64,000 nucleotides of DNA, taken from Cycas panzhihuaensis (Eukaryota; Cycadophyta). Made by a program: the position numbers and the translations under genes. Positions 1 through 12,900 of this stretch are shown piece by piece (the first letter of the stretch is position 1; every line of letters begins with the position of its first letter). The notes beneath the pieces are model-generated. The model did not search any database. It had not been told where the DNA came from and saw only the letters and a program-made list of their open reading frames with translations. Where the stretch lies: assembly GCA_023213395.1 (NCBI GenBank), contig CM041465.1:181233741-181297740 (forward strand), read 5' to 3'.

Positions 1-1851
1 GATCACTTATGCAAGAATTATGGTCAAATGAGACTCAGGCATTTAGTGGTACACACAACTAAAGTCCAAAAAGGTGGAATGCGTGATCATACCACTAACC
101 TCACATTTGTGTTCAGATGCAGTTGAGGTTGTGTCTAAATGTAATTAAGGATGCCTAAGGCTTCTAGTTGAATTAAGGATAGCCTTCACCTGTGATACCC
201 ACAACTACGCTTGGTGATGAAATCCAAGTTGTAGTAGGGCCTAGGTACTCCCAATCCTCACCCAATAAACCAATAAACAGTAATATACCTCCTTCGAAGA
301 GTCAAGCAATACTGCATACCCACGACTATGACAGATATTGGACCAGGTTCATTTTAATATTGCATTAAGTTTCAGTTTTTCTGGATGGTTATCAGGATAG
401 TCCCTAATTGGAGTCTGTTAGTATGGCTAACCAATCGCTCCACCGCTATTCTAGTTATGTCCAAACCAAACTTGAGACCCACACCTTCTTTATGGCACGA
501 AATTCTGCCAACCGGGGTATCTCAACCTTGACAAGTGTGCAGGTACAAGCTAGCAGAATAATCCATCGAGATGTGTTCATTTTAGAGGAAGATGTGAAAA
601 TGTTTTCGATATGCTAAAAATTTGAACTGAAACTTGCTTGTAAAATGCTTGAAGTGTTTGCTTTTTTATGTGCGCTTTTGCTTGCCTTTTGATGTGCTTT
701 TATGTGTTGAAAAATCATGCAAAAATATGAAGTATGGGCACTTGATTTTTGCTCCGATCCAGGTGACCCAATACTTTTACAAATTTCCCTCCTTTTTAAA
801 ATTTTGAATTTTTAAAAATGTTTAAAAAAAAACCCTTTTTTTAGAAGAAAAAAGGTAAAATTTTTCTGAAATGTAGATTGGGACCTGTACTGCCCGAATC
901 TAAAGTTGAATCTACAAAAAACTTCAAAAAAATATGGAAAAAAAAAAAAGATTTTAGGACGCGGCCAACAAACTCCTCCAAACGAAAAAGTGCTCGTATC
1001 ATTCAAACTAAGCGTCGAAATTCGATGAAAGTGGTCCCAATGGATAGATCGAGAAAAAACATTCAAAATCCATGTGGTTTCACTAGCTAAAACTCAAAAA
1101 TCTGACAAAGCTTTGAGAAAAACATCTTTTTAGGGTTGCAAATGTTTTTGCCTGGTTTCTGACATTTGGGGATCAAATCTGAGGTTTACCTAAAAGAGAA
1201 AGTTGATCTGGAGGCTAAGGCGACCCTACCCTCCTTGCCAAATTTGAGCTCGATCCGACAGCTTTGAATTCTTTTGGTTGTACACTATACAGACAGTCAT
1301 ACGGTCTGTACAATTGTTATACAAACAGCTTACTACAAACTATAAACAGTCGATCTACTCCTTTGTTGGCTCAAAATATCACCTCTTTGGCTAGCTCTGA
1401 ATTCTAACAAAATTTTGCTAGAGTTTTCCCTTTGAGACTTAAGAAATGGCTCTAAAAATAGCAACTTGAGGGGATTGGAACCCAGAAAACTAGATCCTCT
1501 TTTGATTCTCTTGAAAACCTACAACAAAAAAGAGGATACAAATATTTGTAAGATAATATTTTGCAAAAATGAAATAGCTCTCAAAATAAAATAACATTTT
1601 CACTCTCAATGCTCCACATGGATTGTGGAGAAGAGGAAATGGTCTCCTTGCTAGTGCAATGAAGATGAGACAAGCCTCACTCTAATACCACATGAAGGGA
1701 AGATGGGATCTAGTGTCTCACCACAAACACTACAACATTGGCAAATCAATGGAGGTAAGAAGAAATGAGAGCAACAATTGAAAAACCAAAGGAGAGCTCA
1801 AGAATGAGAGGTGAGAATTATATCACCCTCCATGAGACCTCAACTATTATA
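1..1851. other. Left flank, no gene recognised; probable old copia remnant
   Basis: No reading frame here resembles a known protein. The stretch is AT-rich with A/T runs near 790-960. Around 1240-1310 it shares wording with the leader of copia element A near 30067-30125 (a 'ccgaca-ctttgaa' phrase followed by 'acagtcat'), in the same orientation. A minus-strand primer-site-like 12-mer sits at 1679-1690. I infer the untranslated leader and LTR edge of an older minus-strand copia element into which A later inserted. The match is by eye only. Confidence 0.35.
1679..1690 (-). other. tRNA-Met-like primer binding site, orphan
   Basis: The minus strand reads TGGTATTAGAGT, one or two changes from the TGGTATCAGAGC primer site common in plant copia elements. 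A TG dinucleotide, a possible LTR edge, starts three bases away at 1693. The same 12-mer occurs on the minus strand at 60576-60587. No paired LTR was found, so this is a candidate remnant. Confidence 0.35.
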
Positions 1852-2037
1852 TGTTGAGATTAGGTTTAGGAGACAGAAGACTGATGAGAGAATGTGATAC
1901 CTTTATTGAGAGAATGATGTCTTTAAATACATAGAGAATGGGTAACCGTTATAACTTGACGGTTAACCTACCTATTAACTAAGTAATTGATGCTTATACT
2001 AATTACATGATTAGAGGTGAAACATTACCTCTCAACA
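1852..2037 (-). repeat. Element A 3' LTR
   Basis: This 186-bp repeat matches 30251-30436 with few differences. It begins TGTTGAGA and ends TCTCAACA on the plus strand, and the target duplication TTATA lies at 1847-1851. It abuts a minus-strand polypurine tract (AAGAGAGGG at 2038-2046), which identifies it as the 3' LTR of a minus-strand element. Confidence 0.93.
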
Positions 2038-2046
2038 CCCTCTCTT
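2038..2046 (-). other. Element A polypurine tract
   Basis: The minus strand reads AAGAGAGGG immediately before the 3' LTR start. This is the expected place for plus-strand DNA priming in reverse transcription. Confidence 0.8.
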
Positions 2047-4825
2047 AATGTTTTATCTCTCTCAAACCTATTTTGTCTCTCATAATTTGAAATTTCTCTT
2101 TTCCCAAGGATTTGGTCAACAAGTTGGCAACTTGTTCACATGAAGGACAGTATTCTAAATTGATTTCCTTATTATGGACCTTCTCTCTGATAAAGTGATG
2201 TTGAACTTCAATGTGCTTAGTTCTGGCATGAAAGACTGGATTTTTTGTCAGTTTGATAGCACTTTGATTGTCACAATATATGATTGTTGCTTTATGTTGT
2301 GGTTGATCCAGATCGCTCAAAAGTTGTCGAAGCCAAACTGCTTCACATGTTGCTGATATTGCTGCTTTGTATTCTACTTCTGTTGACGAAAGAGCTATCG
2401 TGGGCTGCTTTTTACTACTCCATGAGACTGGAGCTATCCTTGAGAAAAAACAGTAGCCACTAGTTGATTTTCTCTAGTCCTTGTCTCCTGCCCAGTCTAA
2501 GTCACAAAATCCTGTGATGTTTGCTAATCCACCTTTTGAATAAATCAATTTTAGTTCTGTTGTTCCCTTTAGATACGTCAGCATCCTCCATGCTGCCTTC
2601 CAATGCCTTATTCTGGGTTCTTGCATATATCTAGATAGGACCCCGACAGAATATGATATATTTGGCCTGGTAGCAGTGAGATATATCAGACTCCCAACCA
2701 GTTGTCTATATAAGGTGTGATTGACTATTTGTTCCTTTTCATCAGGAACTAAATTGCAATTGATCTCCATGTGAGTGGCACAGGGATTACAGTTAGTCAT
2801 TCTAAATTTTTCCAACAGATCTTTTATATACTTCCCTTGTGAAATGGATATATATTCGTTCTGTTGATTTACTTCCAATCCCAAATAATAATTGAGGAGG
2901 CCAAGATCTATCATTTCAAATTCTTTCTCCAATTGTTCTTTTATATCTACAATTGATTTGTTATCATTTCCCGTCAATATCATGTCATCTACATAGACAA
3001 CAACAAGAATAATTTGTTCATTCTCCTTTTTTATGTAGAGATTGGGGTCAGAACTGCAACGGTGGAAACCATTGTCATATAGGTGTTGATCTAATTTGGC
3101 GTACCAGGCACGAGGAGCTTGCTTCAATCCATACAATGCCTTTTTTAGTTTGCATATCAAGTGTTCCTGCCCCGTTTTGATATATCCCTCGGGTTGTGTC
3201 ATATACACATCTTCTTCAAGATCACCATTCAAAAAAGCACTCTTGACATCCAATTGAAAAACCTTCCAATTGTACATTGTTGCTCGGGCTATTACAGTTC
3301 TTACTATGTTTAATTTGGCCATAGGTGAGAAGGTTTCTTCGAAATCAATTCCAACTATCCTTTAGCCATTCAGTGAGCCTTATATTTTTCAATTTTTCCA
3401 TTTACTCCTTCCTTGATTTTGTATACCCATCTACAGTTGACCACAGATTTACCTAGAGGAAGTTCTACTTGTTCCCAAGTTTGATTTTTGTCAATTGCGC
3501 TTATTTCAGCATTCATTACTTCCTTCCATTGAGATTGGTACTGGGCTTCTTGAAATGATTGTGGTTCAACCTTCCCGACTAAAGCTTTGAGTCTTTGGCC
3601 TCTGGTTTTGTGATCCAATGTATTTCCTCCATCTTCAATGGTTTTAATAAACCATTTTGGCAGTTTTTTCTCATTTTGAAAACTTTATACAGGTTCCAGA
3701 TGTGATTCTACTTCATGCATTGTGTTTCCTTCACATGAGTATTCATGATGTGAACAGGATGAAATTTCCTCTATGGTGATGTCCGAAACCTCTTCTGTTG
3801 GAATCTCCTTATTTGAGTTGTTTTCGTCAATGACTTCTATTTGGACTTAGAATCCAAGCTTCTTTCATCAAAAACTACGTCTCTACTGATGTATATTTTG
3901 TTTGTCTTAGGATCAATGCATTTATAAACTTTTGAATTTTTACTATATCCAATCATGATGCACTTTATGCTTTTTGCATCTAATTTTGATCTATTTTAAT
4001 CTCGTATGTGTACATAAGCTTGGTTGCCAAAAACTTTTAATGCACTAACATCAGGTTTTTTACCTATCCATGCTTCTTTAGGTGTCATATTCTCCAGAAC
4101 TCTGGTGGGGCTTCTGTTCACAAGATAGCAGGTTGTATTCACTGCTTCTACCCAGTAAGATTTGGGAACTTGTTTTTCGTGCACCATGTTGCGAGCCATT
4201 TCCATCAGGGTTCGATTTTTCCTTTCAGCTACTCCATTGGATTGTGGAGTATAACGTGTGGTGACTTATCTGCGAATTCCATTGCTTTTGCAAAAAATCA
4301 AAAATTCATTGGAAATATATTCTCCTCCCCCATCAGATCTAATACATTTGATTTTAGAACCTAATTCAAGTTCAACCTCTGCTTTAAATTCCTTAAAGAA
4401 TTCAAACATTTCTGATTTGTTATGCAAAAAATATACCCAGACTTTCTTAGTAAAATCATCAATAAATATGAAAAAATACCTACAGCCATTTATTGAAAGT
4501 GGTGTAAGTGGTCCGCAGAGATCTGTGTGAATCAATTCTAAATTGTTTTGTGATCTCCATTTACTTTCTTTGAATGGCAACCTGTGATGTTTCCCAAGTT
4601 GGCATCCTTTGCAAATAAAGTTTTCAGAAGATATGTTAGGTAATCCAAGCACCATGTCATTTCTTTTCATTTTCCTTAAGGTTTCTAATGGTAGATGTCC
4701 ATACTTCAAATGCCACATTTTATTATCAAAATTTGCAACAGTACAAGCTTTTGGATCTGGACAGGGCATTACAGGATCTACAACAAGTTTATACAGATCA
4801 TTATTTCTAATCCCTTTGGTAATGA
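2042..4825 (-). pseudogene. Element A copia pol: integrase, RT, RNase H (broken)
   Basis: Read on the minus strand from 4825, this holds the GAG-pre-integrase region (LKYGHLPLETLRKM), an integrase core with HTDLCGP, RSDGGGEY and NGVAERKNRT, then RT with YVDD at 2984-2995, and RNase H with CDNQSAIKLTKNPVFHARTKHIE, ending at a stop just before the polypurine tract. The three integrase catalytic residues and the RT aspartates are still present. Breaks include a frame change near 4266, stops near 3960 and 3370, and a stop after DLDWAGDKD at about 2474. Its 5' part lies at 21082-22342, separated by element B. The frame runs through the target duplication into that other half, which confirms they were one gene. 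Confidence 0.9.
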
Positions 4826-4830
4826 CTTCC

Positions 4831-5684
4831 TGTTGGGACATATTGTGACACATAGGCCTTGAGGAAGACGGAATATAGGCTTGTATTGACCAAAGGAATG
4901 CAAGTATGGATCGTACGGAGGTACGCACGAGGCGAAACAGTGGAAAAACTAGCATTACGGAGTGCGTATGGCGGTGCGTGCACAGGCAGTGCGCAACACG
5001 AGATGCGTACCAGCGGCAAAAGCAGAAATAGGCAGGCGATGCGCATGACGGTCTGGGACGGTGGAAGCTTGGGGAGGCGCGGGCGTATGTCTGAGATGTA
5101 CGGATCAGAAAAGACACTATTAAGCATACTTAATCAAGTGTTAAAGTGAAAGGGTACCTTGGTGACAAAAAGGTATGGTTATGACTTTGGGTCATAACCT
5201 TTCATCCAAAAGGCATCAAAGGGACATATTTAATGAGGACCATTCCAGTGTGAGAGCCGAGTGATTCAATCCTATTGTATACTCTCGAGGGTGAGAGCCG
5301 AATATTCAGGGTATGCAATGGTACGGATGCCAGCACGCATGACAGTCGATTGAAGCAGTGTTTATTGATAAGTACCATCTGGGTACGTATGTAACAAAAA
5401 GAGTGTATCTTCTTTGGAATGCACAGAATGCATTCCGACCCTTTGTGTAATTGAACTTATTGCTTAATGGAAAGAAGAGTTACGTGAAAAGCATGTATTC
5501 TCTATGTTTATCGGGATGAAATCTTTGAATATGTGTTGATTACGTCTTTGTTGTGTACTATTGTGATATAATTCTGTGAATAATCTATGGAATGTATGTG
5601 AATAACTATGTTGACAGTATCCTAACTGGACTATAGCCTGTGTAACCTTGACAAGTGCACTCTTCCCACAAGTGCAGTGGGAAC
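4831..5684 (+). repeat. Element B 5' LTR, part 1
   Basis: It aligns with the 3' LTR at 20219-21076. Element E inserted 14 bases from its 3' end, and the last bases are at 16012-16025. It carries an inverted repeat at 5177-5199 (GGTTATGAC, 5-nt spacer, GTCATAACC) and two 'gtgagagccga' units at about 5250-5310. Differences from the 3' LTR cluster in the GTACG-rich part (4900-5100), where both substitutions and small indels are seen. Confidence 0.92.
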
Positions 5685-6481
5685 TGTTGGAGTCAAAAGT
5701 GACCCAATGGCTGTGTGAGGACCAGAGGTAGGTCAGATAACCCGAGCTGTGCAGGTATGGACCGTACGGAGGTACGCAGGAGGCAAAACGGCAGAAAAAC
5801 AAGCATTGCAGGTGCGTATGCGGTGCGTGCACAGGCAGTACGCATGGCGAGGAACGTACCGGCGGAAGCGGAACCAGCGGCGGCGATGCGCGCGACTCGG
5901 GGACGGTGAAGACACGTGGAGGTGCAGGCGTACGCATGCGGACGTCACGGATCTAAAGGACTAATTAATTAAGGCCAAACAAAGTGATTAAGTGAAGAGT
6001 ACGCATGAGGAAGAATGCAGTTGTAATGACGGTCATAACCTTTCACCCAAAAGGTACCGAGATGAGTACTTAAGGAGGTGCGCATGATTCACTGGTTAGG
6101 GTGAGGCCGAATATCACAGTGCGCAGGGTGCGAGGAGGCAGTGCATGATGACCAATTGGAGCATGAATGTATGATAAGTACCATCTGGTACGCATATATA
6201 TGAGAAGGGCGTATCTTTGTTGGAATGCTCGGGAATGCATTCCGACCTCTTTGTAAATGAATTGAATTAATAAAAGGAAGAGTTACGTGGAAATTGATGT
6301 ATGCTTGATGTTGTGATGATGATTTCTTTGAAGTATGTATTGATTTACATCTTTGTACCATTCTGTGAATTATATATGGAATGCATGTGGAATGTATGTG
6401 AATGACCATGTTGACAGTATCCTGAAACTAGACTATAGCGCTGTGTAAACCTTGACAACGGGTGGAATCTCTAAGTCAACA
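5685..6481 (+). repeat. Element E 5' LTR
   Basis: The 797-bp direct repeat pairs with 15217-16006. TG...CA ends with 5-bp inverted termini (TGTTG/CAACA). It is rich in GTACG and ACGCAT words between 5750 and 5950, where the two copies differ most. A weakened form of the family inverted repeat lies near 6020-6040. Confidence 0.93.
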
Positions 6482-6482
6482 T

Positions 6483-6495
6483 TGGTTCCGTTGCC
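6483..6495 (+). other. Element E primer binding site
   Basis: TGGTTCCGTTGCC starts one base after the LTR and opens with TGG, the complement of the tRNA CCA end. From memory it differs at two positions from the tRNA-Asp type site (TGGCGCCGTTGCC) used by Athila-like elements. B, F and G carry the same site with at most one further change. Confidence 0.6.
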
Positions 6496-6618
6496 TACGT
6501 CCGTTGAGGAGGGACAGGGCCTAGGGGTTTCAAGGGAAAAGAATGTGTAAAGGGCAGAGGACCCTGGCTGCCGTCGTGATGGCGGGCTGTAACTAAGCCA
6601 CCGGCAGAGGACCTTCCA

Positions 6619-9600
6619 ATGCCACCTAAGAGGCCTTCAAGGTCGGAAGAGCCCCAGAAGGATACTTCACCCAAGGAAAAGGAAACCAGCAGACAAAGGG
6701 CACTAAGATGGTCAAAGAAGCAAAACTCAGAAGGGCGAGGAGATTAAGTTCGCAAAACAACGAGACTAAGGGACAGTCCGTTGAAGGATCTGAGGCAAGT
6801 GGAGCCCAGACACCTCAAGAAGAGGAAACCCATGGCGAGCATGGTATTGACACCCCTATCATCGGAGATGATTTGTTTAGCTTTGGAGATTGAAGGAAGC
6901 CAAAAGTGGATGAAAAACATGAAGAGATCCCAACAGAGGGAAGTATACGGTGGAGGACGGTCAAGGACCTAGGTGACAATAAGAAGGCGGAGGAAGGTCC
7001 CTCGGCATATTGGGAAAACAAGCTAACGAGACGACTTTTTGAAGATTGACGGAGAAGGATCGGATCAATCTTACATTCTGATAGCCATTGATTATACAAG
7101 TTCGGTGTAGTGGAACCTATACACATAAAAACTCCATTTAAAATCCTTTGTTTGGAAAAGATAAATGCAGTGTAGTTACTCCCGAGGCATCCCCAAAGGA
7201 GGGAGGAAGGAAAAATCACCATCGGTGGAGGGGCGATTACAATCTCCCAAAATGGACGACTATAGAGACTTTGGGAAACTAATCTTTAACGATACTTCAG
7301 ACGCAGCAGAGCATGTGTATCTATTTCAAAGCCTCATTGATGTCAAAAAGATAACAGACGAAGATGAAATCAAAGCACGCTTCGCCTGTACGTTGAGAGG
7401 AGTACCCTTGGCTTGGTATAAGGAAACAAACAAGAATGAGCCATGGGTGAAGATTAAGAAAGCGTTTGAGGAAAGATTTCAAAAGTTTCGCAGTAATGAA
7501 GCCGTTGAAATCGCACTACGAGAGATCGAGGCGGTAGGGAATCGTCCTAACTTACATTAGCCGAATGAAGATTATTGCAGCGAGCATGATCAATGAAACG
7601 ATCACGGATCATAACATGAAGAATTACTTCGTAAGAGGGATGAATGAAAAATTGCGAGCCACGATGCATGCTCATCCGTTAAAGTCATTTAAGAATGCTC
7701 AGGATCTGGCATTAGATTTTGAGGCGAAATGGATGCCCAAGCGGGAGGACAAGATTCCTTCTTTGTTAAGAGTACAAGATGAGATTAGAGAATTGAAGCA
7801 GAACCAGTACAATCGACCCTTCTGCCAGGTAGGGGTAGCAGAAGAGGAATCGGAATTGGAGGCACTAAGAAAAGAGGTAGCAAGATTGAAAATCGAAATA
7901 GCGGAAGAAGAAGAGACACCCAAAAGAAAGAGCACCTTTGGAAGGGTAACCAAGTGGTGCCACATTTGTGAAGAAAACTCACATACCACCCGAGAATGTG
8001 ATTTGAATTTAAAAAGCGATGTGACGCACAACGGAGAAGTGGTGCCACATATGTGAGGTTGACACACACACAACCAAGGATTGTTTCTACAATTCCGGGG
8101 AAAAGCATTCGAGGTCGAGGTGGGAAGAGGCAACCCACCTCGGAATGTGTACAACGAGGCGCACTAGAACCCTCGGGAAGAAAGCAGTAGATGGGAGATG
8201 CCTCATGCATCTACATTTCGAACCTTTGGAAGTCCGAATGCCCGATGAAGCGAGGAATCTGACAGGCCGTTCGTGTCACGATGCTTGCCCAAGCGACCAC
8301 AAAGCGAGAGGATTGTAAGGGTAAAGCTAATGCGACTAATCGATGACAATCGTGCGAAACTAAGAATGTGAAATTATAGAACAAGCGAAGAGAAATTGGA
8401 TGAAGGATATCCAAACCCTCCAATGAAATGGATCGGTACAAACAAGCGAAACAAGTGTTAGATGGTTTAGTTCGGAAGAGAATATACTACCGATGGGTAA
8501 ACCGAAGCGAAATATGTTTATGCTCGGAAAAATAAACAAAAGAGCGGAAAAACTAGGAAGAACTTACGACCAAACCCCAAATGGTGCAAATGGAAGAGTT
8601 GTTCAAAGGATTACCCGGTGAAGATATTCCCGAATGTTGTTATTGATGGAAAATCTAGTGAAAGCGATTCTGATTAACTATTCCTTTGTCTCAAGTTATT
8701 GACTGGATCAAAGGAGGAGTGTTACAGAAAGGAATTACCAAAAGTTTGAAACAAGTTATACCATCATTCGACATGGATCCAATGGTAACCATGTCAGTCT
8801 TGGGAGAAACGTTCCCTCGAGTAATTGTGGATGGAGGCGCAGCAGTAAATGTGTTACCAGCTGCAACATGGCGTAAATTGGGAAGCCCGAAGTTGGAAGT
8901 AGCGACTTATTCGGGCGGCTAATGAGCTATTGAGTACGACCCATGGGCGGTTGGCCAATATCAAAGTAAACGTGGCAGGGATAGTGGTAAGAATTGACTT
9001 CACAATCGTGGAAACGGAGAAAGGAGCCACACCCTACCCGGCGTTACTAGGAAGGCCCTAGTTATACAAAACTCAATGCCTTGAGTGGGAAAAGGTAACC
9101 TTCACTCTATCAGCCAACAACAACAAAGTGGTACTACCAATCTTTGGGAAGAAGTTCGATTGAAGTAATTCAGACGAAGGATCCAAAGACAAGCGGTAAC
9201 AAGCACAACATTTTCTTCCATTGGGGAAGAACATATTTTTCACATGGCAGAAGAACCCACCACATCAAAGCACTACCAGCATGAAGAACCAACGGATCTC
9301 GAAGAAATATACAACTCTTCGGATGACGAACACGGTATGAGGTTCGTGGATTACTGGCTTCAGGATGCATATGAAGTAAACTCTTCTTCTTTCAGATGTA
9401 ATTTGTTATCTAAATGTGTATCTGTAAACATTGATAATAATTTAAATTCTTTTGAATATATGCTGACTAATGATCATTTGGAAATTGATAATAACCTAGA
9501 CCAACCAACCCTTAGCTTATCTAGTAATTTTCGTAGTTTTTTTTTAGTTAATAGTAACCCTGACATCCCATCTACTTCAGGTGTGGGTCCTGAGGTAGAT

Positions 9601-9990
9601 TCCTTACCCCCCTTTTATTACAACCTGAGGAAGGAAGTAATATCCCTTCCTCTTCTTCCTTAGAGGTACACCTTGACCATAAATCTCTTCCAACCATTGG
9701 CGCCAAAGCGGGAAATGGAAGGAGGATTCTTTGGTAAGTACTTCTAGTGAGTCTGGTCTAGGAAATAAAATCACTATTCCGGAAAAAACAAACTGTCAAA
9801 TCTATATTGTGACTTACGTTAAACCATTCTACGAGCAGGTTATATGGGACTACCCATTTAACACCTTGCGTTGAGTATTGGATAGAGCAGGAAATTGGGA
9901 CAAAACCCAATGGTAGCAAGATTTAATCCTAACCCCTGAGGAAAGCTTGGTATTGGTACTTAGCTCACCAACATACCCTTAGAAATTGGC
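6619..9990 (+). pseudogene. Element E Gag-protease (broken)
   Basis: The frame starts at MPPKRPS, as in B, F and G. The Gag core is at 7250-7560 (KMDDYRDFGKLIFNDTSDAA, FACTLRGVPLAWYKE), continuing in another frame at 7565-8056 with the first CCHC knuckle (CHICEENSHTTREC). Between 8050 and 8690 there are many 1-5 base losses and gains compared with element B, and the remaining knuckles are scrambled. The protease piece is at 8686-8922, with catalytic-site VDGGAAVNVLP and DGG at 8830-8838. A conserved linker (IYNSSDDE, MRFVDYWLQDAYEV) follows at 9310-9400. Not translatable as a unit. Confidence 0.85.
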
Positions 9991-9995
9991 AAGAC

Positions 9996-12900
9996 TTGCA
10001 AACGATGTTTCGAATACGATTCGATCATCCAGACCAACTAACTATCCCAATATTCTACGTAGGTTACAACCCTAGAAAACACATACAGGTGTGTAAACAA
10101 AAATGGAAATCCTTGAGTATACCTAAGCGGAATTGGTCTAACTACTTCTACCATACCTTGGGGAGAGTAGCAAAAGACTGGTTTCTGGGAAGGGAGCAGA
10201 ACCTAGATATAACTTGGGGAAACCTAAGGGAATTTTTTATAAAAACCTTTAGGCATACTTCGGAAAACCAAGAAACAAACAAAATCCTGAAACACATCAG
10301 AATGATAAGCATAAAACTAGAACAGCATTTAGCAGATCAGGAAACCATCGAATCTATACATAGTGAAGAAGAAGAAATTGTGAATTATCCTGCAGAATTT
10401 ACAGAATTCACCGTTGGAGAAAGAAAAGTAGAAGATGTCCCAGGACACAAAACCGAAAATGTAGAAGATATGGGTATAACAAAGTTGAAAACTACAGAAA
10501 TTAATGTTGGTAATTCAGAAAATCCTAAGCTGATTCGAATTGGAGACTATTGGGATTCCCAAACGGTAGCAGAAGCTCAACAGTTATTCGAAGAATTCCG
10601 TGATGTGTTTACATGGTCGTACAAAGACTTGAAAGGTATTCCTCCGGAGATAGGAATGCATCATATTGATTTAGTGGAGGACGCTAAACCAGTAAAACAA
10701 CGACCGTATTGAATGAATATGAAATACAAAGAAAAAGTAAAAGCATAACTCGATAAAATGTTGGAAGCGGGTTATATATACGAGATCGACTATAGTGACT
10801 GGGTGAGCCCTGTAGTAGTAGTTCCAAAGAAAAATGGGAAAATTAGGTATGCATGTAGATTACGAGACAATTGAACAAAATAACGAAAAAGATCCATTTC
10901 GCTACCCTTCACGGAAGATATTTTGGAAGCGATTGGAGGAAATGAAATCTATTCATTCACGTACGGATTTAGTGAGTACAATCAAGTGCAGTTGCCGGAA
11001 GATCGAGGCAAAGACAACATTCGTAATGGGGGGGTACGCCTATAAGGTAATGCCATTCGGTCTTACGAATGCACCAAATGACATTCGGAATTGTGATTAA
11101 TATTTTTCGTAAATTTATTGGAGAAAAAGTTGCTGTATTCTTAGACGATTGGACATTGTATGGGTTAATGAAAAATCATATGGAAAACTTGAGAGAAATG
11201 TTGCAAACCTGTCGGGAGAATAAACTGTGTCTCAATCCAGAAAAATGTACATTTCTGGTACCCTTTGGAAACATCTTGGGGCATATAGTCAGCAAAGAAG
11301 GATTGCTGACAGATCCAGCAAAAGTGTCTGCCATTTTGCACTTCCCGACACCAAGCATGAGGAAGCAGCTAAAAGGTTTTTTGGGTTTGACAGGATATTA
11401 TAGAAAATTCATCAGAGGATATGCATATATATCTGGACCTCTGGAAGAATTGCTAAAAAAGAATATTGAATGGATATGGACGGAAGATCAACAACGAGCA
11501 TTCGAAACATTAAAACAGGCCATTGTAGCAGCGCCTATACTACGATTTCCAGATTGGAAGAAAACCTTTCACGTACATGTGGATGCATCACAATACGTTA
11601 TTGGATGCGTATTGGCACAACCAATGATGATAAAAGCGGATCATCCAATCTATTTTGCCGATCGAAACTTACGAGCTTAGCAAAATTATACTGACGGAAA
11701 GGAAGCACTCCCCATCCTTTATCCATTACAAAACTTTCCACATTATTTCTTATCCAATCCATTCCTGTTTTTAAATGCGACGACCAAGCCGTGATGTATG
11801 TAGTAAATAAAGGGATTATGGGAGGAAGAATGAGGAGATGGTTAATGTTGTTTGAAGAATTGTGATTGAAAATGATTGTGAAACACGGCAAGGCGCACAT
11901 CATTCGGATCAACTATCGAGAATCAAAAATGGAGAGAAAGCCACGGGGATACGGATGATTTTCCAGACGCAACTCTATTCAAAGATCGATGCGGTTCCAG
12001 TGGGCGGTATGAGGGTATACCAGAGTACCTAGCGACCGGTGAAGTGCCAGCAGAATTAGATCGTACGGGGAAAAGAAATTTCATCAGAAAAGCGGAGCCA
12101 TATCAGCTTATCAGCGGTGAGTTGTACAAATTGGGACCAGATGATATACTGCAACGTTGTGTTCGACAGCATGAGACAAACCAGATCATGTCTCAAACAC
12201 ATGAAGGAGTAGCAGGTGGCCACATGGGAAAATTGGCCACATGGCGAAAAATTCTGACGTCGGGATTCTGATGGCCATCAATGTTCGAAGATGTCAAAAA
12301 ATGGGTTCAAGCATGCGACTACTGCCAACGTGTGGGGAAACCTAATCGACAGGATTTCCACCCGTTGCATCCCATACTACCTTTGGCAGATTCGAGAGGT
12401 GGGGACTCGACTTTGTGGGGCCAATCAAACCAGCAGCGCGGAGATCAAAAGCTCGATACATTCTCGTGGCAACCGACTATACGACCAAGTGGGTGGAAGC
12501 ACGCGCATTGAGGAAAGCCGATGTAGAAAGCACAGCAAGATTTCTGTATGAGGTAATAATCACGCGATTCGGATGCCCTTTGGAGATTGTCAGTGACCAA
12601 GGTGCCCACTTCCTCAACCAAACGATTGAAACATTGACAACCGCCTTCATGATTAGCCATCGGAAATCAACTCCCTACTACCCGAGAGCCAATGGTCAAG
12701 CGAAGAGCTCAAACAAAATAATCGAAAACTGTTTGCGGAAAATATGCGACATCGGCAGATCAGATTGGGCTGAGAAGTTACCCTCCGTACTATGGGCCTT
12801 TCGTACGACATACAAAAGATCGATTGATGAGACCCCATTCCGGCTTGTATATATGCACGGAAGCCATCCTTCCGACCGAGTTCGAGATACCCGACTTACG

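Noticed and set aside
4859-5149. Open frames on both strands in the LTRs of B, E and G (for example 4859-5149, 5464-5937, 14936-15475)
   Set aside because: They lie within LTR sequence, differ between paired LTRs and match no protein; they are shadows of GTACG-rich composition.
9698-9712. TTGGCGCCAA at the end of Gag-PR in E (also about 48391 in G), which looks like a tRNA-Asp primer site
   Set aside because: In B and F the same place is coding sequence with diverged codons (IGAK), no LTR ends nearby, and the real primer sites are beside the LTRs.
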